NCBI RefSeq assembly: GCF_052115865.1
Contig: NZ_JBQKME010000004.1
Location: forward strand, 62,001 to 126,000
Source of the DNA: Fundicoccus_A sp052115865
GTDB lineage: Bacteria; Bacillota; Bacilli; Lactobacillales; Aerococcaceae
Length of the DNA: 64,000 nt
Direction: 5' to 3'
In this document: positions 7,554-16,030 of the stretch, piece by piece
Layout: each line of letters starts with the position of its first letter
How positions within the stretch are numbered: position 1 is the stretch's first letter
The notes under the pieces: model-generated
Database searches by the model: none
What the model saw: only the letters and a program-made list of their open reading frames with translations
Told to the model about the DNA's origin: nothing
Translations under genes and position numbers: made by a program

Positions 7554-10500
7554 ATGCGGAATAATTTTAATTCACGGGATAATGAATCGGATTTAGAAAA
7601 AACGATTCAGTTTACTGCGGATGATTTAAAGAAATTACGCAGTCCAAATCGTCAGCCATTGGATGGGGATTATTTTACTAATAACCAATTCAATGAAGAT
7701 GATGTTGATGATGAAAATTGGCAAGAAGAATTCAGTGATGATTTGGATGCTGAAAGCGAAAATATTTATTATGATGAAGACGATCGTGTTGAAGATGCAG
7801 AAGTAAATCCATTAGGTAAAGCTGTGGATTGGGATTATGGATATGTTGAGGATTTTGAAGCCGATGACGATTCACAAATGGGTGATTGGGATAATGACTC
7901 GTATGAAGAACAGGCTGAAGTAGAAGTGAATGAAGATGCTCCTGCTGACGAAAATCCCTTTGTCTATCATTCGATTCAAAATCGTTTACGTGAATCCATT
8001 GAAAAAGAAAAGTATGAGGATTTAAAAGAAAAAGAAGAACGGAAGAAAAATAGCTTTTTTAATACTTTATTTTCTAGTGACAATCAGGTGAAATATAGCA
8101 CGCAGAAAATTGATGATTTAGATGATTATAATCAATTTGATGAATCGGATGATGAAGACTTTGATGAAAGTCTAGATACTTTTGTTCCAGAATATAATGA
8201 AGCGGATGTCACTATTGATGAATCTTATGAAGAGGAAATTTATGATCAAGTTTCTGCGGCGAGTTCAGATTTTCAAATGGATGACTTTATAGAAGAAGAA
8301 GCCGCAAATGCTGAAGTGAACTCGGAAGAAAAAGCAAAACCTTCTTTTTTCAGTCGTTTGTTTAATCGTAATCGAACAGAGGTCGTAGATGAGCAGGATG
8401 ATTTTTCGGGTGTGATTGAAGTGCCTCAGGAAGATTCGGATACGGAAGTTGAATTTGAAAATGATGATGTGGCGCCGATGGATGAAGCTATTCAAGAGGA
8501 TTTAACGGAGGATGAATCCGTTGAAGAAGAGATTCCTGAAGAAGTTGTTCAAGAAGCATCAACAGAAGCTGAAGTTGTAACTCAGCAGAAGTTACCTCGA
8601 AAAGCCTCTAAAGGTAAAAATAAGAAAAAACGTAAGCATGGTAAATCAGCTGCAAAAACAGAAGTTGCACCTGCGCCAATGGTAGCTAAAGAAGAAGTAG
8701 ATGCTGAAATAAATCCAACGTCTGATGAAATTATAGCTGAAGAAAATCAAGTTGATGAAAGTCAGTTTGAAGAAGTTGCTGAAATAATAGAAGCAGCTGA
8801 AGTAAATGAAGTTAAAGATAAAGACCTGAAAAAAGAAGCCAAGGAATTTGGTGAAAAGGTGAGTCAAGCAACCGCACATTATCAAGAACCCCTCATTACA
8901 GATGCAAGTTTAAATGAGATGCGTGGTCAAGAAGATATTGTGGTTGAAAACAAAATGGAAGACCAGGCAGAAAATCGCTTTGCGAAAGGCGCTGCATGGT
9001 TATCCATTGGGAATATTGTGTCACGTATTATCGGCGCCTTATATGTTATTCCATGGGCTTCCATGTTGGGTGCAAACTATACGCGCGCAAACACCTTGTA
9101 TAGTGTCGGTTATAAACCTTATTCCTTATTCTTAGCGGTTGCTACAGCTGGCTTCCCAAGTGCGATTGCTAAACAAATGTCGTTCTACCATTCTAAAAAA
9201 GAATATCGAGTAGCTGATAAACTCTTTAAAAATAGTATGTATATTATGCTATTAACAGGTCTTGTCAGTTCATTGATCTTATTTTTTGCTGCACCATTTC
9301 TAGCGGGAATGTCGGCGACAGATAATCCAGCGGCTGGAGCGATTGTGATTCGTTCTCTAGCACCTGCCTTATTAATTTTACCGGCGATGAGTCTTTTAAG
9401 AGGCTATTTCCAAGGCTTTGATGATATGATTCCTACTGCTGTTTCGCAAATACTGGAGCAGTTTGTCAGAGTTATTTATTTATTGGTAGCAACTTATGCC
9501 GTGATGGAAGTAATGAAGGGGACAGCAACTACTGCTGTTGCGCATTCAACCTTTGCAGCTTTTGTGGGAGCTTTAATTTCTCTATTATATTTAGTCTTTA
9601 TTTACTTTAGAAAACGTCCTTTAATAAAAGAGTTGATGAATGAATCCGAAAATCGAATTGATTTAGACTTTAAACAAAGTGCCAAAATAATGGTCATGGA
9701 TAGTATTCCGTTTGTAATTTTAGGATCTGGGATAATCCTTGCACAAATTATTGATACCTACTCATTTAGACAAATCATTCAAGCTACATCAACGATGTTA
9801 CTGAGTGATATTAGTGAGTTGTATGGGGTACTAAGTCTGGATGTGGACAAATTAGTGATGATTATTATTTCGCTAGCCATTGCGATTGCATCATCATCCG
9901 TTCCATCGGTAACAAGTTTGTTTGCTCAAAAAGATTATCCAAGAACCAGTCGTTTAATTCAAAATATTGTAACGGTCTTTTCATTTATCATGTTACCTGC
10001 AGCCGTTGGTTTAGCAAGTATTGCTAACAATATGTATTTCTTCTTCTATCCATTAGGAAATGAACAAGGACCAACTGTTTTGATCTTGGGAGCATATCTA
10101 AGTATTGTTCTCGGTGCTTATACGATTCTTTCTACCGTCCTTCAATCGATGAACTTTAGACGGATTGCCGTGAGATATTTATTAATTGGGCTGGTATTAA
10201 AAGTCATTTTACAATTCCCATTTGTAGCCTTATTACATGCGAATGGGGCGCAATTGGCCACACTGTTTGCTTTCCTAATTACGACTGTCTTAATGTGGAT
10301 TAAAATCCATAGCACCATCATCATTGATTATGTTTCCTTAGCGAAAGATTTAGTGGTGATTGTTGCTAGTACAGCTTTAATGGGGATTTCAACCTCACTA
10401 TGGAATACTGTTTTTGATATGATGTTTGGACCTGTTGGACGATTGCTTACTTTTGTGAAAATTATGTTAGTTGTCCTTATTGGTATGTTAGTTTACTTAG

Positions 10501-10586
10501 GTATTATGGCTTTATTTGGTAAATTAGACATCCTTATAGGGAATCGCTATAAGAATTTACAAGATAAAATGCAGGTGTTTTATTAA
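7554..10586 (+). CDS. MurJ/YtgP-type lipid II flippase with a long acidic N-terminal extension
   Basis: A 1010-residue protein in two parts. Residues from about 473 to the end are a complete MOP-superfamily flippase (FAKGAAWLSIGNIVSRIIGA onward, with many membrane helices), closest in appearance to YtgP, the MurJ of Bacillus and streptococci, which flips lipid II for peptidoglycan synthesis. Residues 1-472 are a hydrophilic, strongly acidic, probably disordered cytosolic segment. It carries a lysine-rich patch (about 346-368) and two similar short motifs, SFFNTLF (167-173) and SFFSRLF (264-270). Known MurJ/YtgP proteins are usually about 500-550 residues, so the extension nearly doubles the protein. 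The ATG at 7554 has a good AAGGAGATGAG site; the frame is continuous with no sign of an assembly fusion. The flippase family is confident; the role of the extension is unknown. Confidence 0.85.
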   Translation: MRNNFNSRDNESDLEKTIQFTADDLKKLRSPNRQPLDGDYFTNNQFNEDDVDDENWQEEFSDDLDAESENIYYDEDDRVEDAEVNPLGKAVDWDYGYVEDFEADDDSQMGDWDNDSYEEQAEVEVNEDAPADENPFVYHSIQNRLRESIEKEKYEDLKEKEERKKNSFFNTLFSSDNQVKYSTQKIDDLDDYNQFDESDDEDFDESLDTFVPEYNEADVTIDESYEEEIYDQVSAASSDFQMDDFIEEEAANAEVNSEEKAKPSFFSRLFNRNRTEVVDEQDDFSGVIEVPQEDSDTEVEFENDDVAPMDEAIQEDLTEDESVEEEIPEEVVQEASTEAEVVTQQKLPRKASKGKNKKKRKHGKSAAKTEVAPAPMVAKEEVDAEINPTSDEIIAEENQVDESQFEEVAEIIEAAEVNEVKDKDLKKEAKEFGEKVSQATAHYQEPLITDASLNEMRGQEDIVVENKMEDQAENRFAKGAAWLSIGNIVSRIIGALYVIPWASMLGANYTRANTLYSVGYKPYSLFLAVATAGFPSAIAKQMSFYHSKKEYRVADKLFKNSMYIMLLTGLVSSLILFFAAPFLAGMSATDNPAAGAIVIRSLAPALLILPAMSLLRGYFQGFDDMIPTAVSQILEQFVRVIYLLVATYAVMEVMKGTATTAVAHSTFAAFVGALISLLYLVFIYFRKRPLIKELMNESENRIDLDFKQSAKIMVMDSIPFVILGSGIILAQIIDTYSFRQIIQATSTMLLSDISELYGVLSLDVDKLVMIIISLAIAIASSSVPSVTSLFAQKDYPRTSRLIQNIVTVFSFIMLPAAVGLASIANNMYFFFYPLGNEQGPTVLILGAYLSIVLGAYTILSTVLQSMNFRRIAVRYLLIGLVLKVILQFPFVALLHANGAQLATLFAFLITTVLMWIKIHSTIIIDYVSLAKDLVVIVASTALMGISTSLWNTVFDMMFGPVGRLLTFVKIMLVVLIGMLVYLGIMALFGKLDILIGNRYKNLQDKMQVFY

Positions 10587-11305
10587 TGCGAATTGATCGA
10601 TTTTTAGCCAATGAAGGTCTTGGTTCAAGAAAAGAAGTGAAGCAACTTCTAAAAGCCGGTCTTGTGAAAATCAATGATATAGTTGTTAAATCACCTAACC
10701 AACACCTTGATGTTGAAACGGATGAAGTAACGTTGAATGATCATCTAATTAGCTATCAACCTTTTGTGTATTTGATGTTGAATAAGCCACAAGATGTCGT
10801 GAGTGCGACTCAAGACAATCTTCACCCAACAGTGATCGATTGTCTTGATGGTGCTTACGGTCATTTAGAACTTTTTCCTGTTGGTCGATTAGATATCGAC
10901 ACAACAGGATTGCTTTTGTTAACGAATGATGGGCAATTTGCACACCGAATTCTTTCACCGAAAAACAAAATACCTAAAACCTATGCAGCGAGGGTTACAG
11001 ACGAAGTGACAGCTGAAGATCAAGAAGCATTTGCTTCTTCTATGGACTTAGGCGATTTTGTAGCCATGCCTTCTGAGTTAGAGATTTTAGGCTATGATGC
11101 TGATTTAAATCAAACGGATACACACGTCACTATTTATGAAGGTAAATTTCATCAAGTAAAACGCATGTTTGAAAAAGTAGGCAAGGAAGTACTTCAGTTG
11201 GAACGCCTCCAAATGGGATCGCTCGTTTTAGATGAAAATTTAGACTTTGGTCGGTGGCGTGAATTAAGTGAAACTGAATTAGAACATTTATTAAGTAATT
11301 TATAA
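10586..11305 (+). CDS. rsuA: 16S rRNA pseudouridine synthase, RsuA family
   Basis: Isomerises a uridine of 16S rRNA (U516 in Escherichia coli RsuA). An S4 RNA-binding domain occupies about residues 1-50. The catalytic motif GRLDIDTTGLL follows at 100-110, with Asp103 as the expected nucleophile, and the C-terminal KFHQVKRMF segment matches the family. At 239 residues the length is normal. The ATG overlaps the stop codon of the flippase gene by one base (TAATG), so the two genes are translationally coupled. The exact target site is inferred by homology. Confidence 0.88.
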   Translation: MRIDRFLANEGLGSRKEVKQLLKAGLVKINDIVVKSPNQHLDVETDEVTLNDHLISYQPFVYLMLNKPQDVVSATQDNLHPTVIDCLDGAYGHLELFPVGRLDIDTTGLLLLTNDGQFAHRILSPKNKIPKTYAARVTDEVTAEDQEAFASSMDLGDFVAMPSELEILGYDADLNQTDTHVTIYEGKFHQVKRMFEKVGKEVLQLERLQMGSLVLDENLDFGRWRELSETELEHLLSNL

Positions 11306-11323
11306 CATGCTAGGAGGAGAAAA

Positions 11324-12736
11324 ATGGAAAATATTAATTGGTTAAAAGAAGTTGAATCGCGACAAGATGCACTGATTGAAGATTTGTTTCGTCTATTAAA
11401 GATTGATTCTGTTCGTGATGATGAAAAAGCAACAGCTGAGGCTCCTGTGGGACCTGGTCCATTAGCTGCCTTGGAAGAATTTCTAACAATGGCTCAAGAA
11501 GATGGTTTTGAAACCAAACAATTTGGACCTTGGGCAGGTCGTGTAGAAATTGGTTCTGGTGATGAACTAATGGGGATTTTAGGTCACGTTGACGTTGTTC
11601 CAGCAGGAAGTGGCTGGGAAACTGATCCATTTGAACCTGTTATCAAAGATAATCGTATTTATGCTCGTGGTTCAAGTGATGACAAGGGACCAACTGTAGC
11701 AGCTTATTTTGCAATTAAATTATTACGTGAATTAGGTGTTGAATTTAATAAACGTGTGCATTTAATTATTGGTACCGATGAAGAGAGTGGTTGGCAATGT
11801 ATGGACCACTACTTTAAAGAAGCTGAAATGCCTGATTTTGGTTTTTCACCTGATGCGAATTTCCCGATTATTAATGGTGAAAAAGGGAATGTATCAGCGA
11901 TATTTACTTTTCCGCAAGTTGAAATAACTACGGTTGGTTATTCCTTAGTTTCATTCAAAGCTGGTTTGCGTCCAAACATGGTACCCGAAGATGCAAAAGC
12001 AGTTATTGAAGGATCGAATATTGAATTTATTCAAGAAAGTTTCGAGATATTTGTTGAACAACATGAGGACATTACAGCTGAATCGTCTGTAAGTGAAAAC
12101 CGCATTGAACTAACGGTTTACGGAAAATCTGCTCACGGTTCAACGCCAAGTAAAGGGGTTAACTCAGCGACTTATTTAGCAAACTTTTTACAAAAATTCG
12201 AATTTAACAGCACGTCAGCAGGCGACTTTGTGCACTTATTAAGCCAATTGTTACATCTAAACTTTAATGGCGCTAAATTGGGTGTTGCCCATCACCACGA
12301 GGTAATGGGAGATGTCAGCATGAATGTGGGGATTGCTAACTTTGATATCGAAAAAGGTGGCAAAATCGATGCGAACTTCCGCTTCCCTGAAGGAACTGAC
12401 CCTGAAACCATGTTAGGTCAAATAAATACCGCAGTTGAAAACTTTAGAGTAAACGTTGATATGACTGATGGGAAAGAGCCTCACTATGTACCAGCTGATG
12501 ATCCATTAGTTGAAACATTATTAGATGTTTATCACAAACAAACTGGCTTTGAAGCGCATGAACAAAGTATCGGTGGCGGAACTTACGGGCGTTTGATGCC
12601 TCGTGGTGTAGCCTATGGGGCTTTATTCCCAGATTCAATTGACACCATGCATCAAGCCAATGAGTTTTTAGCGCTTGAAGATTTAACACGTGCGACTGCC
12701 ATTTATGCAGAAGCAATTTACCGTTTAACACGATGA
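11324..12736 (+). CDS. pepV: Xaa-His type dipeptidase, M20 family
   Basis: Cytosolic zinc dipeptidase that releases amino acids from imported peptides. Metal and catalytic residues can be followed: GHVDVVPAG with His88 and Asp90, SSDDKGPT with Asp120, and TDEESGW with Glu153 and Glu154. The lid-domain insertion between about 180 and 390 gives the 470-residue length typical of PepV. The ribosome binding site is AGGAGG (11313-11318). It follows rsuA by 18 bp and overlaps the next gene by 4 bp (ATGA), so it belongs to the same transcription unit. Confidence 0.92.
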   Translation: MENINWLKEVESRQDALIEDLFRLLKIDSVRDDEKATAEAPVGPGPLAALEEFLTMAQEDGFETKQFGPWAGRVEIGSGDELMGILGHVDVVPAGSGWETDPFEPVIKDNRIYARGSSDDKGPTVAAYFAIKLLRELGVEFNKRVHLIIGTDEESGWQCMDHYFKEAEMPDFGFSPDANFPIINGEKGNVSAIFTFPQVEITTVGYSLVSFKAGLRPNMVPEDAKAVIEGSNIEFIQESFEIFVEQHEDITAESSVSENRIELTVYGKSAHGSTPSKGVNSATYLANFLQKFEFNSTSAGDFVHLLSQLLHLNFNGAKLGVAHHHEVMGDVSMNVGIANFDIEKGGKIDANFRFPEGTDPETMLGQINTAVENFRVNVDMTDGKEPHYVPADDPLVETLLDVYHKQTGFEAHEQSIGGGTYGRLMPRGVAYGALFPDSIDTMHQANEFLALEDLTRATAIYAEAIYRLTR

Positions 12737-13515
12737 GTCGATTTGAAGCAAGCATTACATCCAAAAAAAATATGCAGTTGAAAAATTGGCGCAAGCTGAA
12801 GACGGCTAAAGGCCGCCAGCAAGCGCAGAGATATTTAATTGAAGGATGGCATTTGGTTGAAGAGGCAATTGCTAACGAGGCGGGCATTGAAACCGTGATT
12901 GTGAGTGAGGCCAATGTGGGAATTTTCTACGAGACTTTCACAACCTTGGCTGCTCCGGTCGAAATCATTTCAGATTTCCTGGTCGAAGAAATTGCTGAAA
13001 CCCGGACGTCGCAAGGTGTTTTTGCTGTGTTACGATTGCCAGAAGTCGATGAAACTTGGGAACCCACCGCTAATAAATATCTCCTGATCGACAGTGTACA
13101 AGATCCTGGCAACTTAGGAACCATGATTCGTACGGCTGATGCAGCCGGATTTGATGGGATTATTTTAGGTGAAGGCACCGTTGATTTATTTAATGATAAA
13201 GTGGTCCGTGCGACCCAAGGTTCTTTATGGCATTTGGATATTCAAATGATGCCACTGGAAAAGGCTATTAGCTTGTTTAAAGCTAAGGGGATAGCTGTTC
13301 TAGCGACGGCTTTGCATCAAAATGCCTTAGACTATCGGCGAGTGGAATTCGATGAGGGAAAAGTTGCAATTGTTGTGGGCAATGAAGGTAATGGGGTACA
13401 AGCGTCCCTTTTAGACTTAGCGGATCAATTAATTTACATTCCGATGCATGGTCAGGCAGAATCTTTGAACGTTGCGGTTGCGGCAGCTGTTTTAATGTTT
13501 CATTATATTGTGTAA
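12733..13515 (+). CDS. TrmH/SpoU-family RNA 2'-O-methyltransferase (YsgA-like)
   Basis: A SPOUT-class methyltransferase of 260 residues. The N-terminal substrate-binding domain contains RYLIEGWHLVEEA (about 36-48). The knotted C-terminal domain shows QDPGNLGTMIRTADAAGFDG (about 123-142), GNEGNGV (about 216-222) and a final SLNVAVAAAVLMFH (about 242-255); these form the SAM-binding trefoil knot. It probably methylates the 2'-hydroxyl of a nucleotide in rRNA or tRNA; the target cannot be read from sequence. Its ATG overlaps the pepV stop. A motif of the 10-mer AATAAATATC lies inside it at 13072. Confidence 0.85.
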   Translation: MSRFEASITSKKNMQLKNWRKLKTAKGRQQAQRYLIEGWHLVEEAIANEAGIETVIVSEANVGIFYETFTTLAAPVEIISDFLVEEIAETRTSQGVFAVLRLPEVDETWEPTANKYLLIDSVQDPGNLGTMIRTADAAGFDGIILGEGTVDLFNDKVVRATQGSLWHLDIQMMPLEKAISLFKAKGIAVLATALHQNALDYRRVEFDEGKVAIVVGNEGNGVQASLLDLADQLIYIPMHGQAESLNVAVAAAVLMFHYIV

Positions 13516-13680
13516 GTGTAAAAGTGTTTTATTACGATTTGCAGTCAAACTCAATAATGAAGCGCTTTCTGTAATAAGTTGACCTATTTTTTAATTAAAT
13601 CTTTACAATATATTCACACAACATTTACAATCATTGGGTATAATAAAGGAGTAAGTTAAAAATGTGGAGGAATGCTGTTA

Positions 13681-14265
13681 ATGACGAAAAAGTGGCAATC
13701 AGATGCTGATTATCAAACGTTAATTGAAGATTTAATCGAACATGTTGATGTTCAAAAATTGGAATCATATGTTCATCATAAAGTAACCAATCGTTTAGCT
13801 CATTCACTCTCAGTGTCATATCGTAGCTACCTTTGGGCAAAACGGTTTAATTTGGACACACGTGCTATCGCTAGAGCTGGTTTGTTACATGATCTATTCT
13901 TTTACGAAGGCTGTAACAAGCATGAAGTAGGCGGTAGAGGACACAATTATGAACATCCAAGAATTGCTTTAGAAAATGCATTAAAAATTACAGCATTGTC
14001 GGAAAAAGAGCAAGATATTATTGTCAAACATATGTTTGGTACAACCCTAGCGGCACCAAAATACGCTGAAAGTCTGATCGTAAGTTTGATCGACAAGCAA
14101 TGCTCTATTATGGAAGTTAGTGGTGGCATCCGCGATGCAATATTCAATCGCTATCGCACTGCGTCATCTTTCTTCAGACGACAATTATCATTTAGTCCAG
14201 CCTATAGCAGTGAACAACACTATATGCAGATTGACGAAAATGAATTTAATCGTTATACTAAATAA
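13681..14265 (+). CDS. HD-domain protein (putative phosphohydrolase)
   Basis: A 194-residue HD-superfamily protein. Likely metal ligands are H-A-H-S near residue 41, the HD pair in GLLHDLFFYEGC (about 66-77), and later His residues in GRGHNYEHP (about 86-94). Upstream in-frame ATG 13672 is only one base after the GGAGG site (13666-13670); ATG 13681 is ten bases away and is the likely start. The product is cytosolic and may hydrolyse a nucleotide or phosphoester, but no substrate can be assigned. It stands alone, with TATAAT at 13639-13644 as a probable -10 box. The promoter of the next transcript lies within its 3' end. Confidence 0.8.
   Translation: MTKKWQSDADYQTLIEDLIEHVDVQKLESYVHHKVTNRLAHSLSVSYRSYLWAKRFNLDTRAIARAGLLHDLFFYEGCNKHEVGGRGHNYEHPRIALENALKITALSEKEQDIIVKHMFGTTLAAPKYAESLIVSLIDKQCSIMEVSGGIRDAIFNRYRTASSFFRRQLSFSPAYSSEQHYMQIDENEFNRYTK
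14231..14259 (+). promoter_or_regulatory. Putative promoter of the pheST leader, inside the HD gene
   Basis: TTGACG (14231-14236) and TATACT (14254-14259) are 17 bp apart, close to the sigma-A consensus. Transcription would start about 14266, just past the stop codon of the HD gene. The last codons of that gene therefore double as promoter sequence. Confidence 0.65.
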
Positions 14266-14520
14266 AAATTTAAATAAATATCTCCAGCGATGATGAAATC
14301 CAGATACAATGCAACCACAGGGAAACTTAGCCTAGACTGAAACTAAGTTACGTCAGTCATTTTATCTTTTCAATTTCAGAGCTTATCTGTAAAAAATATT
14401 ATTATATTTGAAAAGGATACCGCCAATCACGGTTATGATATTCGAGTGCTAACCTCTAAGTAGGTTAGAACGAGGGTGGTACCACGATGATTCGTCCCTA
14501 TTTATAGGGGCGGATTTTTT
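14266..14520 (+). promoter_or_regulatory. T-box leader controlling pheST
   Basis: The T-box AGGGTGGTACCACG lies at 14473-14486 and is followed at once by a GC-rich intrinsic terminator. The downstream genes encode phenylalanyl-tRNA synthetase, so the expected specifier is UUC; a TTC occurs within CAATTTCAGAGC near 14376-14387, but I could not confirm it by folding. The leader starts right behind the promoter inside the HD gene. Uncharged tRNA-Phe should promote read-through. Confidence 0.87.
14493..14520 (+). terminator. T-box regulated terminator before pheS
   Basis: CGTCCCTA and TAGGGGCG (14493-14512) pair across a TTTA loop and are followed by GATTTTTTGTTTT. This is the usual terminator that competes with the T-box antiterminator. 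Confidence 0.85.
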
Positions 14521-14558
14521 GTTTTATCGAGAGTTTTGTGTATTGTGTGGGTTGGTGC

Positions 14559-14768
14559 TGTGGTGAGATGGTGAATGGGTTTACGTGGTATAAATGCGGA
14601 TTAATGTGGGTGAAGAGTGGGTTTACCTGAGATATGAGCGGGTTAATGTCGGTGAACGATAGCGTTGACATACATTAAGTTGATTTAATGTGTGTGAAAG
14701 GTTGTGTTGACATACAATAACGAATTTTAATGTAGGTCAAAAGTGTAAGTGACATACATTAAATAAAG
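14559..14768 (+). repeat. Degenerate 42-bp tandem repeat array with inverted repeats, upstream of pheS
   Basis: The word TTAATGT recurs at 14601, 14643, 14685 and 14727, spaced exactly 42 bp; a weaker unit precedes at 14559. The last three units also share TGACATACA(T/A)TAA near the right end of each unit. Within the last unit TTAATGTAGGTCA and TGACATACATTAA are inverted repeats (12 of 13 positions) around a 10-base loop. All three forward frames carry stops, so it is not coding. It lies between the T-box terminator and the pheS ribosome binding site, so any read-through transcript contains it. From 14769 to about 14940 I see only unstructured AT-rich sequence with A/C-rich runs. Confidence 0.8.
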
Positions 14769-14962
14769 TAAATTCATGATAATATGCATAAATCAAGAAA
14801 ATTATCAAACGCGAACCCAACAAAAGGAATTACTTCCCTGCGTTAACCCAAAGAGTAACAAACAAACTGACAACCAACCACCCGTACACCAAAAACCATC
14901 TCATCTCACCAAAAATAAATTAATAATCAAATCAAAACGATTTGAATTGGAGGGATTAAAGA

Positions 14963-16030
14963 ATGAGCGATCATTTAAAGGAAAGTACAGAAGAAATTCT
15001 AGCGATGGAAACTGTTGCGATTGATGAAATCAACGCCAGTGAGTCGTTAAAAGATTTAGATGCGATACGTGTCAAATATATTGGGAAAAAAGGAAAGCTG
15101 ACGGATATCTCTAAAGTCATGCGTCACTTGAGTAATGAAGAACGTCCCCAACTTGGGCAAGCCATGAATCAATTCAAAGATAACTTCAATACGGCATTAG
15201 AAGCACACAAAGAAAAGCTAGAAGAACAAGCCTTAGCAGAAAAACTGGCTTCTGAAAAAATTGATGTGACACTTCCAGGTAAGCAACCACTAAGAGGAAG
15301 CCGTCATATTATTACGCAAATTATGGAAGAAATCGAAGATTTATTTATTGGGATGGGTTATCAAGTAATTGAAGGACCTGAAGTAGAAACCGATAGTTAC
15401 AACTTTGAGAAAATGAATTTACCGAAAAACCATCCGGCGCGTGATATGCAAGATACCTTCTACATTGACGAAGAAACCCTACTACGGACGCATACATCAC
15501 CAGTTCAAGCACGGACAATGGAAGAACACGATTTTGAAAAAGATGGTCCATTGAAAATGATTAGTCCTGGGAAAGTCTTCCGCCGTGATACAGACGATGC
15601 GACGCATTCGCACCAATTCCACCAAATTGAAGGGCTTGTTGTCGATAAAAACATCACACTCGCTGACTTAAAAGGAACCTTATTACAATTTGTCCAAGCA
15701 CTTTTCGGAGAAGACCGTGAAATTCGTTTGCGTCCTTCTTACTTCCCATTTACGGAACCTTCAGTGGAAGTCGATGTATCTTGTTTCAAATGTGGTGGGG
15801 AAGGCTGTAATGTATGTAAGCAAACGGGCTGGATTGAAATCCTAGGATCCGGTGTTGTTCACCCAGATGTACTGGAAATGTCTGGTATTGATTCAACTCA
15901 ATATTCCGGTTTTGCCTTCGGTTTAGGTCAAGAACGGGTGGCAATGTTGAAATACAATATTGACGATATTCGTCATTTCTACCAAAACGATTTACGTTTC
16001 TTATCACAATTTAGAGGAGGGGACAATTAA
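14963..16030 (+). CDS. pheS: Phenylalanyl-tRNA synthetase alpha subunit
   Basis: Catalytic subunit of the alpha2-beta2 enzyme that charges tRNA-Phe. The 355 residues comprise an N-terminal coiled-coil region (about 1-90) for tRNA binding and the class II catalytic core. Core motifs visible are THTSPVQARTM (about 174-184), VFRRDTDDATHSHQFHQIEG (about 204-223) and the C-terminal GFAFGLGQERVAML (about 312-325). The start ATG follows GGAGGGATTAAAGA. pheT begins on the last base of the stop codon, a one-base overlap. Secure. Confidence 0.96.
   Translation: MSDHLKESTEEILAMETVAIDEINASESLKDLDAIRVKYIGKKGKLTDISKVMRHLSNEERPQLGQAMNQFKDNFNTALEAHKEKLEEQALAEKLASEKIDVTLPGKQPLRGSRHIITQIMEEIEDLFIGMGYQVIEGPEVETDSYNFEKMNLPKNHPARDMQDTFYIDEETLLRTHTSPVQARTMEEHDFEKDGPLKMISPGKVFRRDTDDATHSHQFHQIEGLVVDKNITLADLKGTLLQFVQALFGEDREIRLRPSYFPFTEPSVEVDVSCFKCGGEGCNVCKQTGWIEILGSGVVHPDVLEMSGIDSTQYSGFAFGLGQERVAMLKYNIDDIRHFYQNDLRFLSQFRGGDN

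Noticed and set aside
8646..8885. Reverse-strand frame rich in Phe/Tyr/Ile opposite the acidic flippase extension
   Set aside because: It is the complement of GAA/GAT-rich codons, which always reads as TTC/ATC; not a membrane protein gene.
13639..13680. ATG 13672 as the start of the HD gene
   Set aside because: It is one base after the GGAGG site; ATG 13681 has workable spacing.
14776..15024. Short open frame upstream of and overlapping pheS
   Set aside because: It overlaps the pheS start in another frame, has no ribosome binding site and an unnatural composition.
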